Part shown: one piece after another, positions 22,622 through 30,135 of the stretch
How the letters are laid out: each line of letters begins with the position of its first letter
Numbering within the stretch: position 1 is the first letter of the stretch
IMG/VR virus record: IMGVR_UViG_3300032668_001941
Coordinates: 1 to 40,481 of that record
From: a virus
Length of the DNA stretch: 40,481 bases
Reading direction: 5' to 3' (one strand)
The notes under the pieces: model-generated
Databases searched by the model: none
Seen by the model: only the letters and a program-made list of their open reading frames with translations
Told to the model about the DNA's origin: nothing
Position numbers and translations under genes: made by a program

Positions 22622-22837
22622 TTAAGCAGACGGAATCTTACTAGTATTATTATCGCTTGGAATGAATCCATTAGACAATTTAGAAAGAGTGGCTGTAGTA
22701 ACTTTATTGTTATTTTGAACACTTGGGCCCCCTGCATTAGCGGCCGCAATTTTATCCGCATATTTATCGGGTACAGCGGGTGGTCTAAAAGCGTCTCCCT
22801 TTGGGGACTTTTTAAATATATCTATTAGGAAACTCAT
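22622..22837 (-). CDS. Small hypothetical protein
   Basis: A 71-residue protein rich in Asn, Ser, Pro and Ala (KYADKIAAANAGGPSVQNNN), with a short hydrophobic N-terminus (MSFLIDIFKKSPKGDAF). It is probably disordered. It resembles short tail- or virion-associated proteins in composition only. It lies between the last helicase piece and nrdB and has an ATATTTAT box 18 bases before its ATG. Confidence 0.6.
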   Translation of the reverse strand: MSFLIDIFKKSPKGDAFRPPAVPDKYADKIAAANAGGPSVQNNNKVTTATLSKLSNGFIPSDNNTSKIPSA

Positions 22838-22855
22838 GGTGTCTGTTTTGTTCTA

Positions 22856-22863
22856 ATAAATAT
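22856..22863 (-). promoter_or_regulatory. ATATTTAT box upstream of 22622-22837
   Basis: The coding strand reads GGTCATATTTATTAGAAC in the 50-base gap after the last helicase piece. It could drive the small gene and the nrdBA operon behind it. Confidence 0.4.
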
Positions 22864-22887
22864 GACCCTTTAAGATAAAATTGATTG

Positions 22888-23385
22888 CTACTTTCCGATC
22901 AATTGAACAAATTTTTCGTTTAAATAGCTCTTTTCGTCTTGGGTAAACGAAGATTTGTTTATCATTTGGGGTTTACGATCAAAATTTTGGCCCGTATCGA
23001 ATGTCAATTCTTCTTCACCCATTTCGTCATTACTCAATTCTATTTTCCCGTATCCGGTATTAACTTTTGCGCTGTACGTCATACCGTCTCCACCGTACCT
23101 GTTTTTCATTATGTGGATCCTGCCCGTGCCGTTGACCTTGTCCTGCCGCTTTCTTGACAAGGACATGGCAAAGTCCGCAATCATCATCTTGTTGTAGGAT
23201 CCTGCAGCTTTGTCTCCCTCAATAACATCGTTATGGGCTCCAGAATTATGGCTGTACACTCCATTTGCAAAAAACATGTGGGTGTCTTCCACTGTTATGT
23301 CCACAGTGTCTGTGTACCCTATCAACTCTATGCTCTCTATCTCTGAAAGATCAAAGTCTTTCGAATTCAGTTCGTGTTTATTCAT
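22888..23385 (-). CDS. DnaB/gp41-like helicase, C-terminal piece with split-intein C-fragment
   Basis: A 165-residue protein made of a 47-residue C-intein (TVDITVEDTHMFFANGVYSHN) and a 118-residue C-extein beginning SGAHNDVIEGDKAAGSYNKM. The extein continues with the helicase core segment DFAMSLSRKRQDKVNGTGRI and HIMKNRYGGDG, including the arginine-finger region of the RecA fold. The start ATG is 44 bases after the middle piece, with no endonuclease gene in between. Splicing to the 23430-24536 product restores the motif SQVNRSGAHND. Confidence 0.95.
   Translation of the reverse strand: MNKHELNSKDFDLSEIESIELIGYTDTVDITVEDTHMFFANGVYSHNSGAHNDVIEGDKAAGSYNKMMIADFAMSLSRKRQDKVNGTGRIHIMKNRYGGDGMTYSAKVNTGYGKIELSNDEMGEEELTFDTGQNFDRKPQMINKSSFTQDEKSYLNEKFVQLIGK
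23245..23385 (-). mobile_element. Split intein C-fragment, helicase site 2 (gp41-8-like)
   Basis: 47 codons ending in His-Asn before a +1 Ser. The length (46 in gp41-8, as I recall) and the SxIE(Y/L)xG...DI.V....FFANG pattern agree with gp41-8 IntC. Confidence 0.92.
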
Positions 23386-23429
23386 TTTCTTTTTTTATAA
23401 AGTTTTTACATTTGTTTAATATAGTATCT

Positions 23430-23699
23430 TTATTTTTTTATAAAAAGTTTGTTTCCAACTATCAAACCTGTAGCTATAGATTTTAACTTTCCATACTGAG
23501 TAGGTAATATATGATTAGCAGAGACATTTATTTCTTTACCATTTTTCAATCTAATTCTATAGGTAGGTTGTTTTTGAACCGGATAAACTTTAGTGACTTT
23601 TTTGAATCCTTTATGAGTTAATATCTGATCTCCAATTCTAATGTCTCCTATCCTAACTTTGCCATTTGGAGTTTCTACTTTATCGTCTACATTATGGCA
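23430..23699 (-). mobile_element. Split intein N-fragment, helicase site 2 (gp41-8-like)
   Basis: 89 codons plus stop beginning with Cys1. SANHILPTQYGKLKSIATGL matches the gp41-8 pattern SANHKFPT...GL as recalled. The gp41-8 IntN is 88 residues. Confidence 0.92.
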
Positions 23700-24536
23700 T
23701 CGGTTTACTTGGGATACTGTCCATATCGGCACTTTTAATTCCCTTGCCATTCCCTTTACCGCAGTATACACATCGTCTATCGCGTCTTTTGGATCTATCG
23801 ATCTAGTCTTGCTCTTTAAAAGATCCACGTAGTCTATGATAACCAAGTCAGGTGGATACTTTAGGTCCCTACACTTTTGAATGTGAGACTCTATCGTGGC
23901 CGGCCCAACTTTTCCCATAGGATACTCTTTGATAATGAGCTTTCCTGGTAATTTTTCTATCGCTGCAGTAACTTTGTCCTTGTGCAAGTGAATTTGTTGA
24001 GCATCGATGCCCGTAAATATCGCATCGTACCTCTTACCTACGTAGTCTTCCGAGAGTTCTAACGTGTAGTGACACACTGTAAATCCTGCCTTAACTGCAG
24101 CGGCTCCCAAATTTACTAAACACCAAGAGTTGTGAGAAAGTATGCCGTTTGAATAGTAGCAGTGAACTTCATCAACAGACATGTCGTAAAGAACTTTGTC
24201 TTTTTTAAGATGAACTTTTTTTGTGATTTTTGTTATTCCTTTTTCTGTTGTCACTAAGTCCCCCACGTCCAAATCTTCAATTTTTTTCCACTCTTCGCCC
24301 ACCTTTAACATGTGATGATTTGAGCTGGTCAGCGTTTTCCCGTTTGAAAAATAAGTTGTCACTCTTTTTTGTTTTTCAGTAGTAAACAAATTGACTATCT
24401 GTTTGTAGCCGTAAGGAGTCTTTACCTTTAAAGGAAAATTAATCAGCCTAACATTATTTGGCTTGGGCTCTATTGCCAACTTCATGAATAAATTTTCTAT
24501 CGAAATTTTTCTTTGGACTTTTCTGGTCTTTAACAT
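23430..24536 (-). CDS. DnaB/gp41-like helicase, middle piece flanked by two split-intein fragments
   Basis: A 368-residue protein with three parts. Residues 1-136 are an unusually long C-intein carrying block B (TSSNHHMLKV), block F (VLYDMSVDEVHCYYSNGI) and block G (LSHN). Residues 137-279 are helicase (SWCLVNLGAAAVKAGFTVC, the residue after the Walker A Lys, then Walker B PPDLVIIDYVDLLK and IWTVSQVNR). Residues 280-368 are an N-intein starting CHNVDDKVETPNGKV with block B SANHILPTQYG. It needs two trans-splicing reactions, one at each end. Its ATG overlaps the end of the endonuclease gene by seven bases. Confidence 0.95.
   Translation of the reverse strand: MLKTRKVQRKISIENLFMKLAIEPKPNNVRLINFPLKVKTPYGYKQIVNLFTTEKQKRVTTYFSNGKTLTSSNHHMLKVGEEWKKIEDLDVGDLVTTEKGITKITKKVHLKKDKVLYDMSVDEVHCYYSNGILSHNSWCLVNLGAAAVKAGFTVCHYTLELSEDYVGKRYDAIFTGIDAQQIHLHKDKVTAAIEKLPGKLIIKEYPMGKVGPATIESHIQKCRDLKYPPDLVIIDYVDLLKSKTRSIDPKDAIDDVYTAVKGMARELKVPIWTVSQVNRCHNVDDKVETPNGKVRIGDIRIGDQILTHKGFKKVTKVYPVQKQPTYRIRLKNGKEINVSANHILPTQYGKLKSIATGLIVGNKLFIKK
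24129..24536 (-). mobile_element. Split intein C-fragment, helicase site 1 (atypical, 136 residues)
   Basis: 136 codons that include block B as well as F and G, so the intein is split just after block A, not at the usual endonuclease insertion site. The arrangement resembles the atypical TerL-type split inteins. The +1 residue is Ser. Confidence 0.88.
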
Positions 24537-25393
24537 ATATAACTTTTTACTCTATTTAATTCAAATTCTTTGTTTGAAATCCAATCATTCTCCCAAATTA
24601 TTAAAACTTCGTATCCCAAATTTTTATAATGATTTATTTTTTCATTGTCTTTTTTCCAAATATCCTTTACGATTCCGGGTTTTATTTTTTCATCCTCTTT
24701 ATAAAATGCGGGGTTAGCATGCCAATAATCTCCAAATATCTCGATTATAAATTTTTTATTGATCAATATATCGGTTATATAATGATCTATTGAAATATTG
24801 CATTCAGTATTTTCAAATAAATTTTTTATCTGATTAAAACAATCTATTTCTAACTTAGACCTACTATCTTTATAGTTTTCAAAATGCTTAACCCACTTTT
24901 TTGGATCTGTGTTTAAAATATGTTGCTTTAAATTTGCGCGTATTTGATCTATAGATTTTTTGCTGTGGTGTTTGCCTGTAAATTTTAAAGATTTTGAACT
25001 TCTAACAGATTGAATTTTACTAACTTGAAAAATTGATTCTTCATGAGAAAATCCCTTTTTCATCCAATGTTCTATACAAATGGGTGATGCCTGTTTCTGT
25101 TTTATAGAAAGCAAATCTTTTTTTAGTAATTCGTCCCCTTTTGCCTGTTTGTCTATTCTTGATAAAAAAAACGATCTTTGAACCTCTTTTACTTTACTTT
25201 TGGCATCTTCCAAACTAAAACCTCTATAGACCCAATATTCTATAGTTCTATTACTATGGCCCGTCATTAATCTTGATTTTGGATATAATTTTTTATATTC
25301 TTTAGTCTTTAATGAATGACTGTCTTTTAGATGATTCTGCAAATTGTACTTTTCTAGATGGCCACATATTTCACAAATTAATCCTAATTGCAT
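24530..25393 (-). CDS. Vsr-like (EDxHD) homing endonuclease inside the fractured helicase gene
   Basis: A 287-residue protein between the first and second helicase pieces. The N-terminus has a zinc finger (CEICGHLEKYNLQNHLKDSH, Cys7, Cys10, His21, His26). The middle is two repeated segments, EYWVYRGFSLEDAKSKVKE and EHWMKKGFSHEESIFQVSK, probably DNA-binding. The C-terminal nuclease (SKLEIDCF, HYITDIL, FIIEIFGDYWHANP, YEVLIIWENDW) is the very-short-patch-repair fold of the EDxHD family, first described between split-intein halves. It should spread the fractured allele. It has its own ATATTTAT box. Confidence 0.92.
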   Translation of the reverse strand: MQLGLICEICGHLEKYNLQNHLKDSHSLKTKEYKKLYPKSRLMTGHSNRTIEYWVYRGFSLEDAKSKVKEVQRSFFLSRIDKQAKGDELLKKDLLSIKQKQASPICIEHWMKKGFSHEESIFQVSKIQSVRSSKSLKFTGKHHSKKSIDQIRANLKQHILNTDPKKWVKHFENYKDSRSKLEIDCFNQIKNLFENTECNISIDHYITDILINKKFIIEIFGDYWHANPAFYKEDEKIKPGIVKDIWKKDNEKINHYKNLGYEVLIIWENDWISNKEFELNRVKSYIC

Positions 25394-25409
25394 AATATTT
25401 TAATTTATT

Positions 25410-25417
25410 ATAAATAT
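25410..25417 (-). promoter_or_regulatory. ATATTTAT box before the Vsr-like endonuclease
   Basis: The coding strand reads GATGATATTTATAATAAATT. The box touches the stop codon of the first helicase piece and ends 16 bases before the endonuclease ATG. Confidence 0.4.
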
Positions 25418-26211
25418 CATCCTCCTAGTTTTTGGGTCTCAACAAATTCAAAGAAATTTTTTACTTCGTATCCCCACATGTGCATTCCATCTATATTAAA
25501 CTCCGCAAAAGAATCGAACCAAATAGTCGCTGTCTTTCCTTTATTATTTACGTCAATTCCTATTTCTTCGTACTCTATTTCTATTATAGAATTTGGTCCA
25601 ATGCACTTTCCTCCTCCAGGATTACCGAATATCAATCCCAAATCTCCTACGCCAAGGCCCCCCATCAATAGTTTATTTAAATTTTCCCACGGTGTTGCAA
25701 CCGGCGATCTTTGATCCGTTCTATACCTTGTTTCCATATCTTTTTCGTACTCGTGACCTATTGTTTTGTCTTGGCCCGCCTTCGCTGCCGTATTTACTAT
25801 GTGACGAATGTCCTCGTATTCACCTCTTTCCAACAATTTAACAGACTGCAATATCGCATTTTTTAACTGTTGGTTCCTACAAAAATTAGAAAATTCCTGC
25901 TCCACGTATTCCCTATCATCGTTTGTGGCTTTAAGTGATTCTTTAAGTTGGTCTATGACACTAACCTTTAAAATTTCGTTGTCTATTTTTTTAACTTCGA
26001 CTTGTAACGATTCTGTGGACGGCGTAGTATGATATTTTTGGTAATACCTTAAAGTTTCAGACACAATCCACTTGTGAGCAGGAGAATCAAACATTTCCAA
26101 ATCCAATACATCGTTTACGTTCTGCAAAAACTCTTTATGTTTTAATAAACTCGATAAAACCTTAATTTGAAAACCGTTACCGTAACTTTGTAAAGTATTT
26201 AGTACTGCCAT
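25417..26211 (-). CDS. DnaB/gp41-like helicase, N-terminal piece with split-intein N-fragment
   Basis: A 264-residue protein: 202 residues of helicase and a 62-residue N-intein. The first part is the helical N-terminal collar (FQIKVLSSLLKHKEFLQNV, FDSPAHKWIVSETLRYYQKY) and the linker. The start of the RecA core follows, with PWENLNKLLMGGLGVGDLGL and the Walker A FGNPGGGK, cut exactly after the Lys. The intein begins CIGPNSIIEIEYEEIG. Joined with the other two pieces it gives a 463-residue helicase, close to T4 gp41 (475). The Ser needed to complete the P-loop is on the next gene, so the piece alone cannot bind ATP normally. Confidence 0.95.
   Translation of the reverse strand: MAVLNTLQSYGNGFQIKVLSSLLKHKEFLQNVNDVLDLEMFDSPAHKWIVSETLRYYQKYHTTPSTESLQVEVKKIDNEILKVSVIDQLKESLKATNDDREYVEQEFSNFCRNQQLKNAILQSVKLLERGEYEDIRHIVNTAAKAGQDKTIGHEYEKDMETRYRTDQRSPVATPWENLNKLLMGGLGVGDLGLIFGNPGGGKCIGPNSIIEIEYEEIGIDVNNKGKTATIWFDSFAEFNIDGMHMWGYEVKNFFEFVETQKLGG
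25420..25605 (-). mobile_element. Split intein N-fragment, helicase site 1 (62 residues)
   Basis: 62 codons from Cys1 (codon 25603-25605) to the stop, with block A only. Canonical N-fragments are about 90-110 residues and include block B. Confidence 0.88.
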
Positions 26212-26218
26212 AATTTAT

Positions 26219-26683
26219 TTACATTTTATAAGTAACAACTGTTACTTTGCAATCTACCAATTCAGTTTTAATAATATTTTTAATTTTTTCCCAATCCCCT
26301 CCTGCCAAACCGGCGCCAATTTTAGGAAGACCTATGTGTTTTCCTGAAAATCTTAAATTTATCTTCCTCATGCACAATGTCAAAGCTTCGTAGTCAAATG
26401 GTTTTAATTTAGGTCCAACTAATCTTTGTGTATAAGAATTTACAACATATACTTTTTTATCAGGTTTTACTGGTATAAGCTTGAAATCTATTTGTCCCAA
26501 TTTATTTACATCTCCAGCGGTAGAAAGCTCTTCCAAAGGAAATGTATTACAACCGAAAGTTCGAGCCATCATTACGGCTATTCCTGCTCCCATATTGCAC
26601 AAACAATTACAACCATGAGTTATCACGTCAAAATTTCCTTCTTTTGCTAATTTAATTAAATCTCCCTCTATTTCTTGATACAT
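26219..26683 (-). CDS. Macro-domain protein (ADP-ribose binding)
   Basis: A 154-residue macro domain from the ATG at 26681-26683. A TTG 36 bases upstream would overlap the exonuclease gene and is less likely. It starts with the typical IEGDLIKLAKEGNFDVITHG and has HGCNCLCNMGAGIA (ligand-binding Asn and Gly loop) and HIGLPKIGAGLAGGDWEKI (second loop). It resembles the ALC1/TARG1-like short macro domains that remove ADP-ribose or hydrolyse ADP-ribose phosphate. In a phage it could reverse host ADP-ribosylation or degrade a defence signal derived from NAD. This is inference. Confidence 0.93.
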   Translation of the reverse strand: MYQEIEGDLIKLAKEGNFDVITHGCNCLCNMGAGIAVMMARTFGCNTFPLEELSTAGDVNKLGQIDFKLIPVKPDKKVYVVNSYTQRLVGPKLKPFDYEALTLCMRKINLRFSGKHIGLPKIGAGLAGGDWEKIKNIIKTELVDCKVTVVTYKM

Positions 26684-26684
26684 T

Positions 26685-27713
26685 TTATTTGTATTTTTCC
26701 AATTCGTTAAATTTATCAAAAAGCCACAATGTCAAATTATTGATGCTCTTTCCCAAATCATCCTCTTCGTAAAGTTCAGCAAATTCCCTCGGTCTAAAAG
26801 ATTTATGGGGATTTTTAAGTACATGATCTATCGTTATAACAGAATCTTCAGGAATGTTTGGATTTTTTAGGTCCATTAGCTTTTCATTAATGAACAATTG
26901 ATTTTTAAAAGCTAGTATTTTTTCAAACATAGATCCCTTAGAAATCTCTGCCTTTTCAATAACTTCTTTTAGAGTAAAAATTTTATCAAACGAAAGTTCT
27001 GGATAGTGTTTCAAAAGAGTTTTTTGACCGAGTCCTCTGACTCCGGGAACGTTATCTCCACTATCGCCCATTAATATCTTCTCCATTAAAAAATTCTGTG
27101 GCGTCACTCCGTACTCTTCTACAACTTGTTTTGGTTGATAAAACTTTTTCTTTATGGGGGAATACACTGTAATTTTATCGTTCACAAGTTGTAAATAATC
27201 CCTATCGCTAGAAACTATCGTAACTTCCCCAGGCAATTTTCCAACTAAATATCCTATCACATCATCGGCTTCTATTTTGTCAACAGACAAAAGATCTACC
27301 GGCAAGCACTTCAAATAATCTATTAGTCTTAGAATTTGATTTGTTATGGATTCAGCCTCTTGTTCTTGATTGTCAAAAAGGTCCCAATTTGTGACTCTGC
27401 GATAACCCCTATTTGCTTTGTATTCTGGGTATATGTACCTTTTATTTGTTGACCCACCCTGGCCATCAAAGACTAGAATGACCCTGGTGGGCCTAACTAA
27501 ATTTATTGCATAACCAAGGGATTTTAAATATCCGGTCAATCCCCCAATGTGGTGACCGTGTTTATTAACGTGATTGATTATTGCAAAAGATCTTATGAAA
27601 GAATTCAAAGAGTCTATGATTAGAACCCTATCGTTAAGCTTTAATGGATCTTTTTTATCAATCGATGAATCCTCTTTCAAGGATTTCAACATTTCTTTGT
27701 ATCTGTCTTCCAT
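26685..27713 (-). CDS. 5'-3' exonuclease / flap endonuclease
   Basis: A 342-residue FEN/T4 RNase H-family nuclease. Metal-binding acidic clusters are visible in VLIIDSLNSFIRSF, VILVFDGQGGSTNKR, VDKIEADDVIGYLVG and TIVSSDRDYLQLV, and the helix-hairpin-helix region is MGDSGDNVPGVRGLGQKT. It would remove RNA primers and flaps. It supplies the domain missing from the phage PolA. The ATG overlaps the uvsX stop by one base (TAATG), so the two are coupled. Confidence 0.96.
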   Translation of the reverse strand: MEDRYKEMLKSLKEDSSIDKKDPLKLNDRVLIIDSLNSFIRSFAIINHVNKHGHHIGGLTGYLKSLGYAINLVRPTRVILVFDGQGGSTNKRYIYPEYKANRGYRRVTNWDLFDNQEQEAESITNQILRLIDYLKCLPVDLLSVDKIEADDVIGYLVGKLPGEVTIVSSDRDYLQLVNDKITVYSPIKKKFYQPKQVVEEYGVTPQNFLMEKILMGDSGDNVPGVRGLGQKTLLKHYPELSFDKIFTLKEVIEKAEISKGSMFEKILAFKNQLFINEKLMDLKNPNIPEDSVITIDHVLKNPHKSFRPREFAELYEEDDLGKSINNLTLWLFDKFNELEKYK

Positions 27714-28780
27714 TATTCGTTATCTAGTGGATCAAAAATTTCTTTAATGTCTGTATCCTCTTCTTCTACCACATCAAAATCTTTAGATCCTAAAACTTGT
27801 AACCACTCTTTGCTGTGTTCTTTTTTGTATTTATCAAGATCCTTCTTATCATCCTTTATAAATCCATGGACGGTCATAATAAGTTTGCCTGTAGCAGTAA
27901 CTCCGGTTATGTGATTTTTATCGCAAGATAATTTGGTCCTCTTTGCAAATTCTACCTCTTTACCATTTTTTGTGGCTTTTATTTTATTAGTTCCTGGATT
28001 TGTAACGTTTCCAAAAGTGATTATTAGAGACGAATCAAAATACATGGTATCGCCCCCTTTATTTTTCATTTTAGGTTGACTCATTATGGTCTCAGGTTTT
28101 GCAACCCACACTTTATTTATAGCAACAAACGTATTGGTATACTGTTGGCTTTCTTTTCTGGACATCACTATCTTTTGATTCACAAAATTTCCGAACTGTT
28201 GAGACATTGCGCCCGCATTCCATTCGTTATTATTCTTATTTGACTCTATTGACAATCTGCAAGGGATAGAACCCACAGAATCCCAAAAAAAGCACAAATC
28301 GTAGGGCAGATTTCCCTTTTTCTGTTCATCCAATATGTCCAAAATGAAAGCAGATACATCCTCAATGCACTGAAGTTTTTCCCGGTCAATGTATATGAAA
28401 AATCCATTGTAGTCGGAAATTACTCCGTCTTCGTCAGGAACTTCATTAAATTGTAAACCCATTTGTCTTGCGTGATCCCAACTCCACTTCATTTCGGTAA
28501 TAATGAACACCGGGAGTACGTTCATTTTTTGTGCTTGTACCGCGGCTTCTAAAAGAGCAGTAGTTTTTCCAGTGTCAGAATGTCCCCTCAATAAAGTAAT
28601 GTGACCCATTGGGATTCCAGGAATTTCCAAAGTTTCTTGAAATGCAGTAGACAAAGGTATCCATTTAGGATCCTTAAATTTTATAGATGATGAAGACAAA
28701 TTTTTTGATTTTTTAAATTTGTCCAAATCGAATTCACTTTTTATAGCATTCGATATCTTACCAGTAAGAGCTTTCGCCAT
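27713..28780 (-). CDS. uvsX: UvsX/RecA-like recombinase
   Basis: A 355-residue RecA-fold recombinase. Walker A is RGHSDTGKTT (Lys72, Thr73), Walker B is LCFFWDSVGSIPC, and the L1/L2 DNA-loop region spans SQQFGNFVNQKIVMS to TMYFDSSLIITFG. FVAINKVWVAK holds the motif-3 strand. The C-terminus is acidic (DVVEEEDTDIKEI), as in UvsX. It should drive recombination-dependent replication with the SSB upstream and the helicase downstream. Confidence 0.92.
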   Translation of the reverse strand: MAKALTGKISNAIKSEFDLDKFKKSKNLSSSSIKFKDPKWIPLSTAFQETLEIPGIPMGHITLLRGHSDTGKTTALLEAAVQAQKMNVLPVFIITEMKWSWDHARQMGLQFNEVPDEDGVISDYNGFFIYIDREKLQCIEDVSAFILDILDEQKKGNLPYDLCFFWDSVGSIPCRLSIESNKNNNEWNAGAMSQQFGNFVNQKIVMSRKESQQYTNTFVAINKVWVAKPETIMSQPKMKNKGGDTMYFDSSLIITFGNVTNPGTNKIKATKNGKEVEFAKRTKLSCDKNHITGVTATGKLIMTVHGFIKDDKKDLDKYKKEHSKEWLQVLGSKDFDVVEEEDTDIKEIFDPLDNE

Positions 28781-28803
28781 AACTCATTTATATTTAAAAC
28801 CCA

Positions 28804-29628
28804 TTAAAAATCAAATAACTTATCTATCTCAGAGTCTATGGTAGTTTTAGTGGTACTAAGAGAAAACTTAGGCTTAATAGCCTCTTCAGTTTTTTCCCAC
28901 GGTAAATCTCCCTGCTCCTCCGTCTTAACAACTACAGAGTCCGCGTTTTGTTTAATTTCCTCTTCAGGATTTAAATGGGACATTAAAGTACTTTTCATTT
29001 CTTCAAAAGTATACTTTTTAAATTGAGTCATGGGATCAGGCTGAGTTGTTAACCACAATTTCACTTTTGCTGCATCATCTGAAAGAGGCGTTGCCTTTGT
29101 TCTAACTCTCACACTAGAAGTATTGTAAGACAAACCAGTAGTTTCCTTTCCCTGAACGTCTATTAGGATGTCTCGTCCCTGAATGGGGTCAGTAAAATCG
29201 CCAATGTCTTCATCCTCTGTGAAAGCTAGTAAATCCATATACACTTGCTTTCCAAATCCCCAAAGTAAAACTCCCTTGTCTTCTTCACCACGAACTATAA
29301 CAGGAGCGTACACTCTCATTTTAGGTTCCAATTTTTTGGCTAATTGCCAATCTTCTTTTATCGAAGATTTTCTAAGACCTTGAGAAAACTCCACAATTGG
29401 ATCTTTTTCTCCAAAATTGGATAAAGCGATCATTGTATTTTTGTTTCCAATTCCGTAGTGAAAATACAATTCTTTAAACGGATTTGACTTGTTGTATGCT
29501 GAGGGAACTATGCGCACTTGATGTTTTCCAACTGATGGAGCCCACAAAGTTTTTACTAATTCTCCTCTCCCCGCACCACGAGGGTTTTGTAAAGCTGCTA
29601 AACGAGCTTTTAATGATGATAAATCCAT
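28804..29628 (-). CDS. Single-stranded DNA-binding protein, T4 gp32-like
   Basis: A 274-residue protein with the gp32 layout. It has a basic N-terminus (SSLKARLAALQNPRG), an OB-fold core with KHQVRIVPSAYNKSNPF and KELYFHYGIG (similar to gp32 WRPTKD...R-(I/L)-LP...PF..H-(Y/F)), then a linker and an acidic tail ending TIDSEIDKLFDF, the protein-interaction tail of phage SSBs. It protects template strands and recruits helicase and recombinase. It lies 24 bases before uvsX. Confidence 0.92.
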   Translation of the reverse strand: MDLSSLKARLAALQNPRGAGRGELVKTLWAPSVGKHQVRIVPSAYNKSNPFKELYFHYGIGNKNTMIALSNFGEKDPIVEFSQGLRKSSIKEDWQLAKKLEPKMRVYAPVIVRGEEDKGVLLWGFGKQVYMDLLAFTEDEDIGDFTDPIQGRDILIDVQGKETTGLSYNTSSVRVRTKATPLSDDAAKVKLWLTTQPDPMTQFKKYTFEEMKSTLMSHLNPEEEIKQNADSVVVKTEEQGDLPWEKTEEAIKPKFSLSTTKTTIDSEIDKLFDF

Positions 29629-29695
29629 GACTTTTTGTTGTTTTTATTGATCGAATATAATCTATTCTGGAGAAAGAAAAAATATAAAATTCAAG

Positions 29696-30124
29696 TTATA
29701 CAGTTATTATTTTGTATATCTTGGTATTTAACTTGCGTAATTCATCCCCTTGGGTTAGGAGAATTGAATTTTTATAATCGGCCCACTGAATGGGGAATTT
29801 AGAATCTAATCTGCCACCATTTAAGGACTTAATTAGGGTATTTAAAGCGTTTATTGTATAAAGTGTATTGGATTCTTTTTTTCGGTGTAAAAGTATGGTG
29901 TTATCCAATATTTTTGTTCTATTCTCATCTACCTCTATATTATAAGTGCACATGAATTCCTTTGATTCCGGGGATTCCAGAACAAATATTTTTTTGTACA
30001 TTATCCTGTACTCTCTATTTATGTCTCTTATTTTTTGGTCCAAATCGTCTTTAACGACAAAGCTACAAAATAATCTATTCATGAGGGCATCTTGCGTTAG
30101 TTCAACTGTTTTTTCTTCGCTCAT
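29696..30124 (-). CDS. Hypothetical protein upstream of the SSB gene
   Basis: A 142-residue protein, largely helical. It contains DALMNRLFCSFVVKDDLDQK, a central segment with two cysteines and a C-terminal part TLYTINALNTLIKSLNGG. In T4 the genes next to gene 32 encode the helicase loader (59) and a late transcription co-activator (33), so a replication or transcription accessory role is possible. No sequence motif proves this. An ATATTTAT box lies 11 bases before the ATG. Confidence 0.75.
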   Translation of the reverse strand: MSEEKTVELTQDALMNRLFCSFVVKDDLDQKIRDINREYRIMYKKIFVLESPESKEFMCTYNIEVDENRTKILDNTILLHRKKESNTLYTINALNTLIKSLNGGRLDSKFPIQWADYKNSILLTQGDELRKLNTKIYKIITV

Positions 30125-30135
30125 AACTATTGAAT

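Noticed and set aside
23386-23429. A third homing endonuclease expected between the second helicase intein halves
   Set aside because: The gap is only 44 A+T-rich bases and encodes nothing.
28100-28125. TATTTATA on the given strand, i.e. a T4-type TATAAATA late promoter on the coding strand
   Set aside because: It lies inside uvsX, far from a gene start, and this orientation is not enriched upstream of genes.
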